Below, one piece after another: positions 9,348 through 18,539 of a stretch of DNA of 50,477 nt (within the stretch, counting starts at the first letter, position 1; every line of letters starts with the position of its first letter). The translations under genes and the position numbers were made by a program. The DNA is from Halobacteriales archaeon QH_6_64_20. GTDB taxonomy: Archaea; Halobacteriota; Halobacteria; Halobacteriales; Halococcaceae. The notes under the pieces were generated by a model that ran no database searches, was not told the origin of the DNA, and was given only the letters and a program-made list of their open reading frames with translations. The stretch spans positions 1 through 50,477 of the forward strand of contig PXQR01000001.1 in assembly GCA_003021235.1 (NCBI GenBank). Reading direction: 5' to 3'.

Positions 9348-9543
9348 CCACTTTCCTTTCGACGGACCGAAGACAAAAACCTGTGCCGGCCGCCTCGCGC
9401 CGTAGCCCGAACCGAGGCCCCGGGTTCGAACGCCTCGATGCCCGGTAGACGCCCGGCCGATTTCCCCCGAGCGTTCCTTTCGGTTTCTTCTGACCCTCAT
9501 CGATCCGCGTCGACCCCTGTTGGCAGACAACGCTTCGCAAGGA

Positions 9544-9549
9544 TTTATA
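9544..9549 (+). promoter_or_regulatory. TATA box of the ABC transporter operon
   Basis: TTTATA is centred 27-28 nt before the ATG at 9574, the spacing expected for an archaeal TATA box driving a leaderless transcript. It also decides the start of the small membrane protein, since the alternative upstream start would lie before the box. Confidence 0.65.
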
Positions 9550-9573
9550 GGCGAGAGCCCCCCTCTCCGGTAT

Positions 9574-9903
9574 ATGGCATCGACTACCGAATCACGACCA
9601 GCGCAGGTCGCCAGGTCGCACCCACTGGCGCTTTCGATCTTCGCGTACGCGATCGCCTGCGTTCCGGTGTACTTCTGGCTCGAAGGCCCGGTCGGGCGAG
9701 CGGGAAGCATCGAGGGTTCGGTCGCCGCGATCGGGCTCGCGATCGGCGCGATCATGTTCGTCCCGGTTATCAAGGCGGGTATCGAGAACCGGACCAGCCG
9801 GTTGGGACCGCACCGCGAGGGCGGCTACGAGGAAGATCGGGATGCGGAGAGTCCCTTCGAGCACGCCACCGAGTCCCCGGCACCGGAGGAGACCGATGGT
9901 TGA
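9574..9903 (+). CDS. Small two-helix membrane protein, first gene of the ABC operon
   Basis: A 109-residue protein with two predicted membrane helices (about residues 14-31 and 44-62) and an acidic, Glu/Pro-rich tail. No family is recognised with certainty. Its stop overlaps the start of the ABC ATPase gene by 8 bp, so translation is likely coupled and the protein is likely made together with the importer. A TATA box 27 nt upstream supports this start. It may be an accessory subunit of the transporter, but nothing in the sequence proves this. Confidence 0.72.
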   Translation: MASTTESRPAQVARSHPLALSIFAYAIACVPVYFWLEGPVGRAGSIEGSVAAIGLAIGAIMFVPVIKAGIENRTSRLGPHREGGYEEDRDAESPFEHATESPAPEETDG

Positions 9904-11146
9904 GGTCGTCCTCGACGATGTGCGAAAAACTTTCAACGACGGCCAGGTCGTCGCCGTCGACGACATCGGTCTGGATATCGAGGAGGGCGAGTTGATCGTG
10001 CTCGTCGGGCCGTCGGGCTGTGGGAAGAGCACGACCCTGCGGTGTATCGCGGGCTTGGAGACCCCGGACGGGGGGACGATCACCTTCGGCGGCCACGACG
10101 TGACCGACCTCCCGCCCAAGGACCGCGAGATCTCGATGGTCTTCCAGAACTACGCGCTGTATCCCTCCATGACGGTCTATGAGAACATGGCCTTCGGGCT
10201 GAAGATGCGCGACGCCGACAGCCAACGCATCGACGAGCAGGTCCGCTGGGCGGCGAGCATCATGGAGATCGGCGATCTGCTCGATCGCTACCCGAACCAA
10301 CTATCGGGAGGGCAACAACAGCGCGTCGCGCTCGGGCGCTCGATCGTCCGTGACCCGGCAGCCTTCCTGCTCGACGAACCCCTCTCGAATCTCGACGCCA
10401 AACTCCGGTCGGTGATGCGCACCGAGATCCAGGAACTCCAGCAGCAACTGGACGTCGCGACGGTCTTCGTCACCCACGACCAGGAAGAAGCGATGAGCAT
10501 GGGCGATCGGATCGCGGTCATGAACGCCGGCCGCATCGAGCAGGTCGCCTCACCGGAGAAGATCTATCACGATCCGACGAGCCTGTTCGTCGCCGACTTC
10601 ATCGGCAGCCCGGCGATCAACTTCCTCGAGATGACCGTCGAGGGAGGGCAGTTGAGGGGTGAGGGCCTCGAAATCGACCTTCCCACCGGCGTCAGCGAGG
10701 AACTATCGGAGGGACTGCCCGGCGAGGAGGTCGTGTTGGGGATCCGCCCGGAGGACCTCTCGCTTACCGACCCCGGTGAGGGGCTGACCGATCTCGACGT
10801 ACAGGTCGTCGAGCCGATGGGCGACACGAAGATCGTCTACGTCGACTTCGGCGACCGGCGGTTGAATATCGTCGTACCCTTCGACACGACGGTCGAGGAG
10901 GACGAGACCGTCGGGATCGACGTCGCGTGGCCGAACGTACACTTCTTCAGCCCCGAAGGGCCGAAGGTCTGCACCTGGGGCCAGACCACCCCCCCGAGCG
11001 AACCGGCCGGCAATCGCGGGACGGTCGCGGACGGCTCCGGTCAGGCGAATTCAGCGGCCGAGACCGACGGTGGCACTGCGGGCGAGGATGCCCGAGGCGA
11101 GGCGAGCGACGACGGCGAACTGACCGGAACGGGAGATGAGCGCTGA
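9896..11146 (+). CDS. ABC transporter ATP-binding protein (MalK/UgpC type)
   Basis: This 416-residue ATPase powers a CUT1-type importer. Walker A is GPSGCGKST (residues 38-46). The signature is LSGGQQQR, Walker B reads AFLLDEPLSNLDAKLR, and the H-loop is VTHDQEEAMS. The C-terminal third carries the OB-like regulatory domain of MalK/UgpC proteins (EVVLGIRPEDLSL). A further tail of about 50 residues rich in Gly, Glu, Asp and Thr is haloarchaeal and probably disordered. The ATG at 9896 is chosen because MVEVVLDDV matches the family start. Its stop overlaps the next start by one base (TGATG). The cargo could be a sugar, glycerol phosphate or an organic compound. Confidence 0.93.
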   Translation: MVEVVLDDVRKTFNDGQVVAVDDIGLDIEEGELIVLVGPSGCGKSTTLRCIAGLETPDGGTITFGGHDVTDLPPKDREISMVFQNYALYPSMTVYENMAFGLKMRDADSQRIDEQVRWAASIMEIGDLLDRYPNQLSGGQQQRVALGRSIVRDPAAFLLDEPLSNLDAKLRSVMRTEIQELQQQLDVATVFVTHDQEEAMSMGDRIAVMNAGRIEQVASPEKIYHDPTSLFVADFIGSPAINFLEMTVEGGQLRGEGLEIDLPTGVSEELSEGLPGEEVVLGIRPEDLSLTDPGEGLTDLDVQVVEPMGDTKIVYVDFGDRRLNIVVPFDTTVEEDETVGIDVAWPNVHFFSPEGPKVCTWGQTTPPSEPAGNRGTVADGSGQANSAAETDGGTAGEDARGEASDDGELTGTGDER

Positions 11147-12090
11147 TGGCGACGATCGATCGATTCGAGCGAGGCGATCGTTCGCTAAGCGATCGACTCC
11201 TCGGAGAATACGGCTCGCTCCAGGGGATCCTCTTTTTACTTCCCTCACTCCTGTTGCTCGGGTTCATCGTCCTCTACCCGATGATCTTCAACGGGGTGTT
11301 GTTGAGTTTTAGACAATTCACGCTCGACCCGGCACTCGCGAATCCCTGGGTCGGCCTGGAGAACTACCAGTACTGGCTGTTCGGCGGGGGCCAGGCCCTC
11401 TTTCTCTTCTCGATCAAGATGACGCTGTTGTACGAACTGGTGGTCGTCCCCTTCGATCTCATGGTGGCGCTCGCGGCGGCGCTCGTCCTGAACGAGACGC
11501 TCCCCGCGAGGCCGCTCTGGCGCGGGTTGATGCTCGCGGGGTATGCCGCGCCGCCGGTCGCCGCGGGGCTCACCTTCGCGGTCATGGAACAGGCCGCGTC
11601 GTACGGCGTCGTCTACAACTTCCTCAGTATGTTCTTCTCGGTTCCGGCCTCGGGTGGAATCACCTCCAATAGCCCCTGGGCCTTTTGGGGCGTCGTCTTC
11701 GCAAAGGTCTGGCGTGACTTCGGATTCATGTACGTCGTCTTCCTCGCGGGCGTCCAGTCGATTCCCAGTGAACTCTACGAGATCGCAAAGGTGGACGGCG
11801 CCGGGCCGGTTCGCCGGTTCAGACATATCACGCTACCACATCTTCGAACGATCATCGTCACCGTCGTGATGATCCGGACGATCTTCACGATCGGCAAGGT
11901 CGAGATCCCGTGGGCGGTCACCAAGGGTGGGCCGGTGAACTACACCACCTTCTTAGGCGTCGCGATCTTCAAGCAAGGCTTTCTCAACTGGAGTTTGGGC
12001 CGTGCGGCCGCGCTTGGGATGATGTTCTCGCTCGCGATCATCCCGCTGATCGTCCTGTGGGTGCGCTCCGAAACGGAGGACTACGGCTGA
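11146..12090 (+). CDS. ABC transporter permease (first, MalF/UgpA-like)
   Basis: A 314-residue inner-membrane permease of the binding-protein-dependent family, with six predicted helices. The EAA cytoplasmic loop that contacts the ATPase is seen near residues 208-230 (ELYEIAKVDGAGPVRRFRHI). It overlaps the ATPase stop and the second permease start by one base each (TGATG in both cases), so all three genes are translationally coupled. It is the partner of the following permease, together forming the membrane channel. Sequence alone does not tell the substrate. Confidence 0.9.
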   Translation: MATIDRFERGDRSLSDRLLGEYGSLQGILFLLPSLLLLGFIVLYPMIFNGVLLSFRQFTLDPALANPWVGLENYQYWLFGGGQALFLFSIKMTLLYELVVVPFDLMVALAAALVLNETLPARPLWRGLMLAGYAAPPVAAGLTFAVMEQAASYGVVYNFLSMFFSVPASGGITSNSPWAFWGVVFAKVWRDFGFMYVVFLAGVQSIPSELYEIAKVDGAGPVRRFRHITLPHLRTIIVTVVMIRTIFTIGKVEIPWAVTKGGPVNYTTFLGVAIFKQGFLNWSLGRAAALGMMFSLAIIPLIVLWVRSETEDYG

Positions 12091-13097
12091 TGAGCCACGA
12101 GACCGATTCAGACGATCTGGCGGCGAACACCGCGGCGGGCACCGGTACGGGAACCGGCGCGGGCAGTGCCGAGGCGAATCGGGTCGGGCTAGGCACTGGG
12201 TCCGGTCGCTCCTGGCGCTTCGAGACCGCTCGACAGGGACTCAGCTGGGAGACCCACTACAAGCCAGTGTTGAAGTACGTCGCGCTCGCTATTCTGATGA
12301 TTTGGATGCTCTTTCCGGTCTACTACGCGTTCGTGAACTCGCTGAAGACCCCCGAAATGATCTTCACGACCTCGCTCGGGATACCCTTCCTCACCTTCGA
12401 CCCGGTCGCCTTCTCGGGCCGGAACGCCTGGCGGACGATGTGGAGTGCCTTTCCCTTCGGCCGATACCTGCTCGCGACCTTCGTCGTGAGCGTCGGGACA
12501 GCAGGACTCGCGACGGTCTGTGCGGTGTTTGCCGCCTATTCGTTCGCCAGGCTCGACTTTCCCTTCAAGAACTCGCTGTTCGTGGTCGCGGTCGCGGGCT
12601 TTGCCTTTCCGGTCGTGTTGCTCGCGATCCCGATTTTCGTCTTGCTCCAACGCATCGGTCTGCTCAACACCTACATGGGGATGATCCTCGCCTTTACAGC
12701 CTTCACGCTCCCCTACAATATCTGGTTGCTCCGGGGCTTCTTCGAGGACCTGCCCGAGAACCTAGAGGAGTCGGCCAGAGTCGATGGCTGTACGCAGATC
12801 GGGGCCTTTTTCCGGGTGATCCTTCCGCTCTCTCGTCCGGCGATCGTGAGCGTCTTCATCTTCGCCTTTCTGCTCGCGTGGCACAACTACCTGATGGCCT
12901 TCATCATGGGTTCGGACGCGCTACACACCACCTTACCTGTGGCATTGCTCGAACTCCGGGGGACCTTCTTCGTCAGGAACTTCCATTACATCATGGCCGG
13001 GACCTTCCTCACAATGGCGATCCCGATGCTGATGTACATGTACCTCCAGAAGTACCTCGTCGAAGGTCTCGGTTCGAGTGCCGGCGTGAAGGGCTGA
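12090..13097 (+). CDS. ABC transporter permease (second, MalG/UgpE-like)
   Basis: A 335-residue permease beginning at the ATG that overlaps the previous stop by one base. An N-terminal segment of about 60 residues, rich in Gly, Thr and Ala, precedes the first helix and is unusual for MalG-type proteins. Six helices follow, with the EAA loop at LEESARVDGCTQIGAFFRVI and the conserved end LVEGLGSSAGVKG typical of MalG/UgpE C-termini. With the upstream ATPase and permease it completes the importer. The binding protein is encoded at 13653 after an oppositely oriented small gene. Confidence 0.9.
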   Translation: MSHETDSDDLAANTAAGTGTGTGAGSAEANRVGLGTGSGRSWRFETARQGLSWETHYKPVLKYVALAILMIWMLFPVYYAFVNSLKTPEMIFTTSLGIPFLTFDPVAFSGRNAWRTMWSAFPFGRYLLATFVVSVGTAGLATVCAVFAAYSFARLDFPFKNSLFVVAVAGFAFPVVLLAIPIFVLLQRIGLLNTYMGMILAFTAFTLPYNIWLLRGFFEDLPENLEESARVDGCTQIGAFFRVILPLSRPAIVSVFIFAFLLAWHNYLMAFIMGSDALHTTLPVALLELRGTFFVRNFHYIMAGTFLTMAIPMLMYMYLQKYLVEGLGSSAGVKG

Positions 13098-13199
13098 GAC
13101 CCCTCGATTCTTCTTCGTAGTGTTTCGGGTTTCGATCGCCGATCGATCTCACTGCACCTCATTGTGCGTTCCGGCTGATCGAAAGGAGTTCGCCGGTCC

Positions 13200-13520
13200 T
13201 TACCGATTGCCGACGTCGACGGTCCACTCCTGGGTCTGGTCGAAGGACTCGCGCCGGTACTCTTCGATCCAGTCCCCAAGCGTGCTCAGGAAGTAGCCCA
13301 GAAGCAACAGCGCGATCGCGACGATGAACAGCCCGCTATTGAACGGCTCTTGGTTCGTGATCACGAGCGGCGTGATGTAAAACGACCCCGTCGGGAGCCA
13401 GTCGATGAGCAGCCCTCCGAGGAAAGACAGCCCCGCGAGGAGGTACAGGGCGTTCGCGAACAGTCCCAGGTAATCGGGCAGCGTCCGTCCCTGGTTGACG
13501 CCGACATTGTGTTGTGCCAT
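13200..13520 (-). CDS. Small membrane protein of unknown function
   Basis: A 106-residue protein with two strong hydrophobic helices (about residues 18-42 and 62-84) and a charged C-terminus. The family is not recognised, though its tidy helix layout and high third-position GC argue for a real gene. It sits on the opposite strand between the permease and binding-protein genes and is divergent from the latter, with about 130 bp of AT-richer DNA between. It may be unrelated to transport. Confidence 0.65.
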   Translation of the reverse strand: MAQHNVGVNQGRTLPDYLGLFANALYLLAGLSFLGGLLIDWLPTGSFYITPLVITNQEPFNSGLFIVAIALLLLGYFLSTLGDWIEEYRRESFDQTQEWTVDVGNR

Positions 13521-13652
13521 GCCCCGAGGTATCGCACCACGCCGTATAAATCCACCTCCCGTCGGTAGTCTTTATTCTGCGATCGAACGAGTGATTCTAT
13601 GGCGAAGGTTTATTATTCAGTCTTCGATAGATATTCCCGAGGTTACTAGATA

Positions 13653-15152
13653 ATGACTAATAGGCGTGGTTCGGACACGAGACGAGGTAGCGTGGCGAGC
13701 CGACGAGGGTTCCTGAAAGCGGGTGCCGGGGTATCGGTGGCGGCGGCCCTCTCGGGGTGTATCGGCGGCGATCTCGCCGGTGGCGGCAGCGGCGGTGGCT
13801 CTGCGAGCAGCGGGAGCGGCGGCGTCACTCTCGATATGTGGTTGTCGTACTACACGGAGGGCGAGACCAAACGCACGTACACCGACGAGATCGTCAAGCA
13901 GTGGGAAAACGAGACCGGCAACACTATCAATATCACCGGTGTCCCTTACACCGACGTCTCGACGAAGTTCCAGGCTGCGCGGGCGAGCGGGGAGGTTCCG
14001 CACTTAGTCGAAGTGATGACCCGGCCGGGCATCCTGGCCGGTGGGGCCGGATTGATCATCAACGACATCTTCCAGAGTTCGGACCTGGCCGATACGGTCT
14101 CCGAGAAGGTCATACGCGGCCACGAGGTCTGGGGCGCTCAATCGACCGGCGAGAAGGGCAACCTCGTGAGCATCCCGATCGGCTTCCGGCCGTACTTCAC
14201 GGCCTGGCGGACCGACTGGCTGAAACAGGCGAACATCGATCCGGCAGAGGTCAATCATGAGGCCGGGTCGCTCCACTGGCGCGATGACATCCCGGCGATC
14301 TACGATAAGCTCAAACGAACCGAACTCGGGCAGAAGGAGGGACACTTCCCCGACTCGACAGGCATGAAACAATCCGACGAGGAGTACATGTCGAACTACA
14401 TTCCACAGCACGGCGGGTCGCTGTCGGGCGTCGTGAACGAGGAGGGCACGGAAGCGACGATCGACTCACAAGCCGGCAGGGACGCGGTCCGACTACAAAA
14501 AGAGTACATCGAGGAGGGCTACTTCCACCAGAACTCGATCAACTTCGGCGACGAAGAGTCCACTACCTCACACTGGTCAGGACAGATCGCGGTCAATCAC
14601 ATTCAGGACTCGACGGATCTGTGGGGTGATTACCTCGAAGAGCAGCCCGATGCGATGGAAAACGGCGAGTACACTTGGGGGTTACCGATGAACGCCGGGA
14701 CGAACGCCGCGCTCGCGTGGCTACCCGGACTCGGGTTCATTGCGGACGCTTTTTCGGGTGGCAGCGACCAGCAGGCCCTAGAGACTGCGATGGGCTTCGT
14801 CGAGTGGTGGGTCGCCGACGGCCAGCGCGCGGTCGACAACGCAAAGAACCTCGGGTTCGTCCCGGTCGATCCCAGCCTCATCAGGCAGGAGGACTTCTTC
14901 GGGAAGACCTCGATGCACGAGGAGTTCTGGCGTGGTGCTGCCATGAAGACCCTGGAGAACTTCGAGTCGGCAGTGATCCCGGCCGTCGCGGGCGCGGACG
15001 CGGTCACCTACGAGATACCTCGCTCGATGCACCAAAGCGTTATGAGCCAGGGCGTTCCCGTCGAAGAAGCGACCGCGAACGCCGCGGAGCAGATCAACGA
15101 GATCCTCCAGCGCAACCAGGGCGGCGGGGGCGGCAATAACTCCTCGGGCTGA
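13653..15152 (+). CDS. ABC transporter substrate-binding protein (family 1, Tat lipoprotein)
   Basis: This 499-residue protein carries a Tat signal with SRRGFLK (twin arginines R17-R18) and a lipobox LSGC ending at C36, so it is probably exported folded and anchored by a lipid at C36. A Gly/Ser-rich spacer then leads into a family 1 solute-binding fold (TLDMWLSYYTEGETKRTYTD near residues 59-78, KFQAARASGEVPHLVEVM later). This family serves CUT1 importers, so it is the natural partner of the ATPase and permeases just upstream despite the intervening gene. It has its own promoter region: an AT-rich stretch around 13606-13620. The C-terminus ends in a Gly/Asn-rich tail. The ligand is unknown. 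Confidence 0.9.
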   Translation: MTNRRGSDTRRGSVASRRGFLKAGAGVSVAAALSGCIGGDLAGGGSGGGSASSGSGGVTLDMWLSYYTEGETKRTYTDEIVKQWENETGNTINITGVPYTDVSTKFQAARASGEVPHLVEVMTRPGILAGGAGLIINDIFQSSDLADTVSEKVIRGHEVWGAQSTGEKGNLVSIPIGFRPYFTAWRTDWLKQANIDPAEVNHEAGSLHWRDDIPAIYDKLKRTELGQKEGHFPDSTGMKQSDEEYMSNYIPQHGGSLSGVVNEEGTEATIDSQAGRDAVRLQKEYIEEGYFHQNSINFGDEESTTSHWSGQIAVNHIQDSTDLWGDYLEEQPDAMENGEYTWGLPMNAGTNAALAWLPGLGFIADAFSGGSDQQALETAMGFVEWWVADGQRAVDNAKNLGFVPVDPSLIRQEDFFGKTSMHEEFWRGAAMKTLENFESAVIPAVAGADAVTYEIPRSMHQSVMSQGVPVEEATANAAEQINEILQRNQGGGGGNNSSG

Positions 15153-15291
15153 TCGACGATCGACTGTCGATCAACCGGTCGACGGAGCCGACGAGTGGCC
15201 GTCGGTCGATGGTTTCCCCTGATCAGCGCTTCGGTACTCGATCGGTTGTTCTGTCTTCTACGCCCCGCGTTCGCGAACCGGTCGGTAGTAT

Positions 15292-15705
15292 TCACTCCTC
15301 GTCGTAGCGTTCGTCGAGAACCTCCTCGTAGCTGCGAACCTGTTCGACCGGATACCGACCCTCGGGTGGCGCGCCGATCGCGAGGAGTTTGCACTCCGTC
15401 TCGAAGGGGTTGTGCAACAGGTGATCGACCCCCGGGTCGGTCACGAGCACGTCGTCCGCGTCCATTCTGAACGAATCCTCGCCGACTTCGGCGCGACAGC
15501 ACCCGTCGGTGAGGTAGTAGGCTTCCCGTTGGTTCGGGTGGTTGTGATAGGCGTTCTGTGCGAGTCGCTCACCGGGTGCGAGTACCGCGACGTTCAGGTT
15601 GTACTCGGCGATGCCGAGCGCCGAGGAAAGCTCCCACCGCCGGCCCGGTTTCTCGGGGTTGATCTCGAAGTCGGCGAGCGATCGGTGTCGGTAGCCCTCG
15701 TCCAT
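15292..15705 (-). CDS. Cupin domain protein (second)
   Basis: A single-domain cupin of about 137 residues from the ATG at 15705. A start six codons earlier is possible but adds MCRPVR, which is not family-like. The first cupin motif appears as AYHNHPNQREAYYLTDG (histidines and glutamate as metal ligands) and the second as DDVLVTDPGVDHLLHN. The ending GAPPEGRYPVEQVRSYEEVL resembles the end of cupins found beside sugar or uronate genes. It lies directly before the second MmgE/PrpD gene, on the same strand and downstream of it, so the two are probably cotranscribed with the dehydrogenase gene further upstream. Catalytic role unknown. Confidence 0.78.
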   Translation of the reverse strand: MDEGYRHRSLADFEINPEKPGRRWELSSALGIAEYNLNVAVLAPGERLAQNAYHNHPNQREAYYLTDGCCRAEVGEDSFRMDADDVLVTDPGVDHLLHNPFETECKLLAIGAPPEGRYPVEQVRSYEEVLDERYDEE

Positions 15706-15773
15706 GCGCACAGGTCGACACATGGTCGGATAAACGCTTTCGCGATAGTCTCAGTATCGCGTCACCGTGAGAG

Positions 15774-17192
15774 TTACTCGGCCCTGAGCGCCCCGGTGAG
15801 ATCGGCGAGTGCCCTCTCCTGTTCCAGGCGTTCGATCGCGCTCGCGAGCCGATCGGTGACCTCCTCGTCGAGCACCACTCCGGCACACGTACGGAACTTC
15901 GCGTCGAGGCGCTGTTCGGCGACCGGATTTCTCGATCCGCCCGGGGCGTGGGGCTCCTCCTCAACGTAGGTCTCCCCCTCGACCGTCTCGACCGTGACGC
16001 GCGCGCCATACCCCGCGTAGCCACCGTCGAAGAGGTCCGGCTCGAACGCGCGCTCGACGTTTGCCATCGTCTCAGTCACTTCCTCACGATCGAGATATTC
16101 GTCGGCGAACTCCCGGATCCCAGGATCGCCCTCGTGGAGGACGGCCGCGAGACAGAACTCGATCGAGAACTTCGCCTGGAGCGCGTCCTCGGGTGCGGCG
16201 TGGATCAGCATCTCGTTCGCCGCCTCGTCGAGCGCCACGGTAACCCTCGTGACGTCCTCGGTGGCGAGGTCCTCCTGTTCCGCGAGCGCTCGGGTGGCGT
16301 CCATCGCGGCGTGGGTGATGACGCCGGAAGGATAGGGTTTGTATCCGATATCCGAGACGGCCCACTCTCCCTCCGTTCCCGGAGTGCCTTCCTCTCGAGC
16401 GAGCGCGTTGAGTCCGTCGGTGATCGCCGTCGGGTCGTAGGCGTCCCCGAGGGTCATGACCGCGCCGTAGCCGAGGTCGCCTCCCAGGACCGATCGGTTC
16501 GCAGTCCAGCCCTCGCGGGCGAGCAGCGCGGCCCGAACACCTACCTGAGCAGCGTGGCCAGCGTGTAGCGGCTTGGTCATCGAGCCGAAGTTCTTCTTGA
16601 GCGACGACGACCCGGACGCACAGATTCCGAGCGCGTGGCGCGTTTCCTCGGCCGAGAGGCCGAGCACCGAGGCGGCCGCCGCCGCGGCTCCAAAGGCGCC
16701 GATCGTGCCCGTCGCGTGCCAGCCGTTCTCGTAGTGACTCGGGTAGGTGGCGTGCCCGACGCGGAAGGCCGCTTCGACGCCAACGGCGTAGCCCGCGAGC
16801 ACGTCGCGTCCCTCTCCATCCACCAGTTCCGCGCCCGCGAGCGCGGCCGGAAACACCGGTGAGGTGGGGTGGACCACAATGGACTCGAAGGTATCGTCGA
16901 AGTCGATCGCATGTCCATATGTGCCGTTCGCAAGCGCCGCGCCGGGAGCGGACGCCGTCCCGCCCCCGAGGAGTGTTGCGTCGTTCCCCGGGGATGCCGC
17001 TGAGACGTAGCTCGTGATGTGCTCGCCGACCGGGTGTTGTGAGCCGTATAGCGCGACTCCACAGTAGTCACGGATCGCCCGCTTCACATCGGCCACTGTG
17101 TGTTCCGGGACGTCCTCGAACTCAGTGCCGGTCACGAACGCCGCGAGGGCAGCCGTCTCGTCCGCTTCCATCGCCCCGTTGATGTCGTCCAT
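15774..17192 (-). CDS. MmgE/PrpD family protein (second copy)
   Basis: A 472-residue member of the same superfamily as the protein at 2427-3881, but clearly diverged. Its signature is YGHAIDFDDTFESIVVHPTS, then GWHATGTIGAFGAAAAA, TKPLHAGHAAQVGVRAALLA and GYKPYPSGVITHAAMDA. The canonical His and Asp residues of the HxxDFDDT block are present. Two paralogues in one locus suggest different steps, such as dehydration and epimerisation or decarboxylation of related tricarboxylic or dicarboxylic acids, but this is inference. It is preceded on the same strand by a tartrate/D-malate-type dehydrogenase gene. Confidence 0.86.
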   Translation of the reverse strand: MDDINGAMEADETAALAAFVTGTEFEDVPEHTVADVKRAIRDYCGVALYGSQHPVGEHITSYVSAASPGNDATLLGGGTASAPGAALANGTYGHAIDFDDTFESIVVHPTSPVFPAALAGAELVDGEGRDVLAGYAVGVEAAFRVGHATYPSHYENGWHATGTIGAFGAAAAAASVLGLSAEETRHALGICASGSSSLKKNFGSMTKPLHAGHAAQVGVRAALLAREGWTANRSVLGGDLGYGAVMTLGDAYDPTAITDGLNALAREEGTPGTEGEWAVSDIGYKPYPSGVITHAAMDATRALAEQEDLATEDVTRVTVALDEAANEMLIHAAPEDALQAKFSIEFCLAAVLHEGDPGIREFADEYLDREEVTETMANVERAFEPDLFDGGYAGYGARVTVETVEGETYVEEEPHAPGGSRNPVAEQRLDAKFRTCAGVVLDEEVTDRLASAIERLEQERALADLTGALRAE

Positions 17193-17323
17193 ATCCCGGC
17201 TTCGGAGACCGTCCTCTTAACGGACGGTATCGAATCGGACGAGTTGTGGCCATCAACCCGCTCGGCCATGTGCTCGCTCGTTCGCTCGCCGATATAGCCG
17301 GGGAGAGTGTCGGTGCGCTCCGC

Positions 17324-18388
17324 TCACTCGGTCGATAGTCGGTTGCCGAGGTCGGAAACTACCTCTTCGGTTCCGCGTTCGCCCCCGAGATCGGGCGTTC
17401 TCGGCGCGTCGGAATCGGCGAGCTGGGCGCTCACTGCCCCCCGGATCACACCTGCCGCGTCGTCCTCACCCAGGTGGTCGAACAACATCGCGCCCGAGAG
17501 CACGGTCGCGAGCGGGTTCGCAACACCCTCGCCGACGATATCCGGTGCCGAGCCGTGGACCGGCTCGAACATCGACGGATGCTCACCCGTCGGATCGACG
17601 TTCGCCGACGGCGCGAGGCCCATGCTACCGGTGACGATCGCGCCGATGTCCGTGAGGATGTCCCCGAAGAGATTGGAGGCGACTACCACGTCGAACTCGT
17701 CGGGTCGGCGAATCAGGTCCATCGACGCCGCGTCGACGAGCAGGCGTTCGACCTCGACGTCGGGATACTCCTTGCTTACTTCTTCGACGATCTCGTCCCA
17801 CAACACCATGCCGTAGGCCTGGGCGTTCGATTTCGTGACGTTCGTGAGGTGTCTGTCCCTCTCTTGGGCAGCTTCGAACGCCGCGCGGACGATCCGCTCG
17901 ACACCCGTTCTGGTGAACAGCGAGGTCTGAATCGCGACCTCGTGGCCGGTGCCCCGGTGTTCGCGCCCGCCGAGGTCGGCGTACTCGCCCTCGGTGTTCT
18001 CGCGGTAGGTAACGAAGTCGATGTCACCGCCGTCGTAGCCCCGAAGGGGGCTCTCGACGCCCTCGTAGAGCACCGCGGGACGCACGCAGATCCCCTGCTG
18101 GAAGGCCTTCCTGATCGGGAGCATCAACCCCCGGAGCGTGACGTGATCGGGCACATCGGGGTGGCCGACCGCACCCAGGAGGATCGCGTCGAAGTCTTCG
18201 AGTTGCTCGGTACCGTCGTCGGGCATCATGGCACCTTCGTCGAGGTAGCGTTCGCTCGACCAGTCGAATTTCGTGGTACGTAACTCGCTGTCGTGCGCGC
18301 CGGCAACGCTCGATAGGAGCGGGAGCGTCGCGTCGATCACTTCCCGCCCGATACCGTCGCCGGGGATCACCGCGATGTCGTAGGCCAT
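17324..18388 (-). CDS. Isocitrate/isopropylmalate family dehydrogenase, tartrate/D-malate type
   Basis: A 354-residue NAD-dependent, metal-dependent beta-decarboxylating dehydrogenase. The start MAYDIAVIPGDGIGREVI is typical. The block AILLGAVGHPDVPDHVTL, followed by RGLMLPIRK, is characteristic of the tartrate/D-malate dehydrogenase (DmlA/TtuC) branch rather than LeuB. Further family elements are RENTEGEYADLGG, the lysine in NVTKSNAQ, the metal-binding aspartates in VVASNLFGDILTDIGA, and EPVHGSAPDI near the nucleotide site. Its partner genes on the same strand (MmgE/PrpD, cupin) support use of a hydroxy- or dihydroxy-dicarboxylate rather than leucine synthesis. The exact substrate (D-malate, tartrate or another) is not fixed by the sequence. 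Confidence 0.86.
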   Translation of the reverse strand: MAYDIAVIPGDGIGREVIDATLPLLSSVAGAHDSELRTTKFDWSSERYLDEGAMMPDDGTEQLEDFDAILLGAVGHPDVPDHVTLRGLMLPIRKAFQQGICVRPAVLYEGVESPLRGYDGGDIDFVTYRENTEGEYADLGGREHRGTGHEVAIQTSLFTRTGVERIVRAAFEAAQERDRHLTNVTKSNAQAYGMVLWDEIVEEVSKEYPDVEVERLLVDAASMDLIRRPDEFDVVVASNLFGDILTDIGAIVTGSMGLAPSANVDPTGEHPSMFEPVHGSAPDIVGEGVANPLATVLSGAMLFDHLGEDDAAGVIRGAVSAQLADSDAPRTPDLGGERGTEEVVSDLGNRLSTE

Positions 18389-18539
18389 ACTACCCTGTTA
18401 TGGACGGTGAGTAAATGCCTTCGCCTGGTATCGATTTCTCCTTCCTTCCCGCTTCGGTCACGGGGTTCGGCTTCGTACCCGCCCCGGAACGGCTGCCGAG
18501 GAGGCGAACGGCTATCCTCGTTCGTAGCGCAGTGGGCCC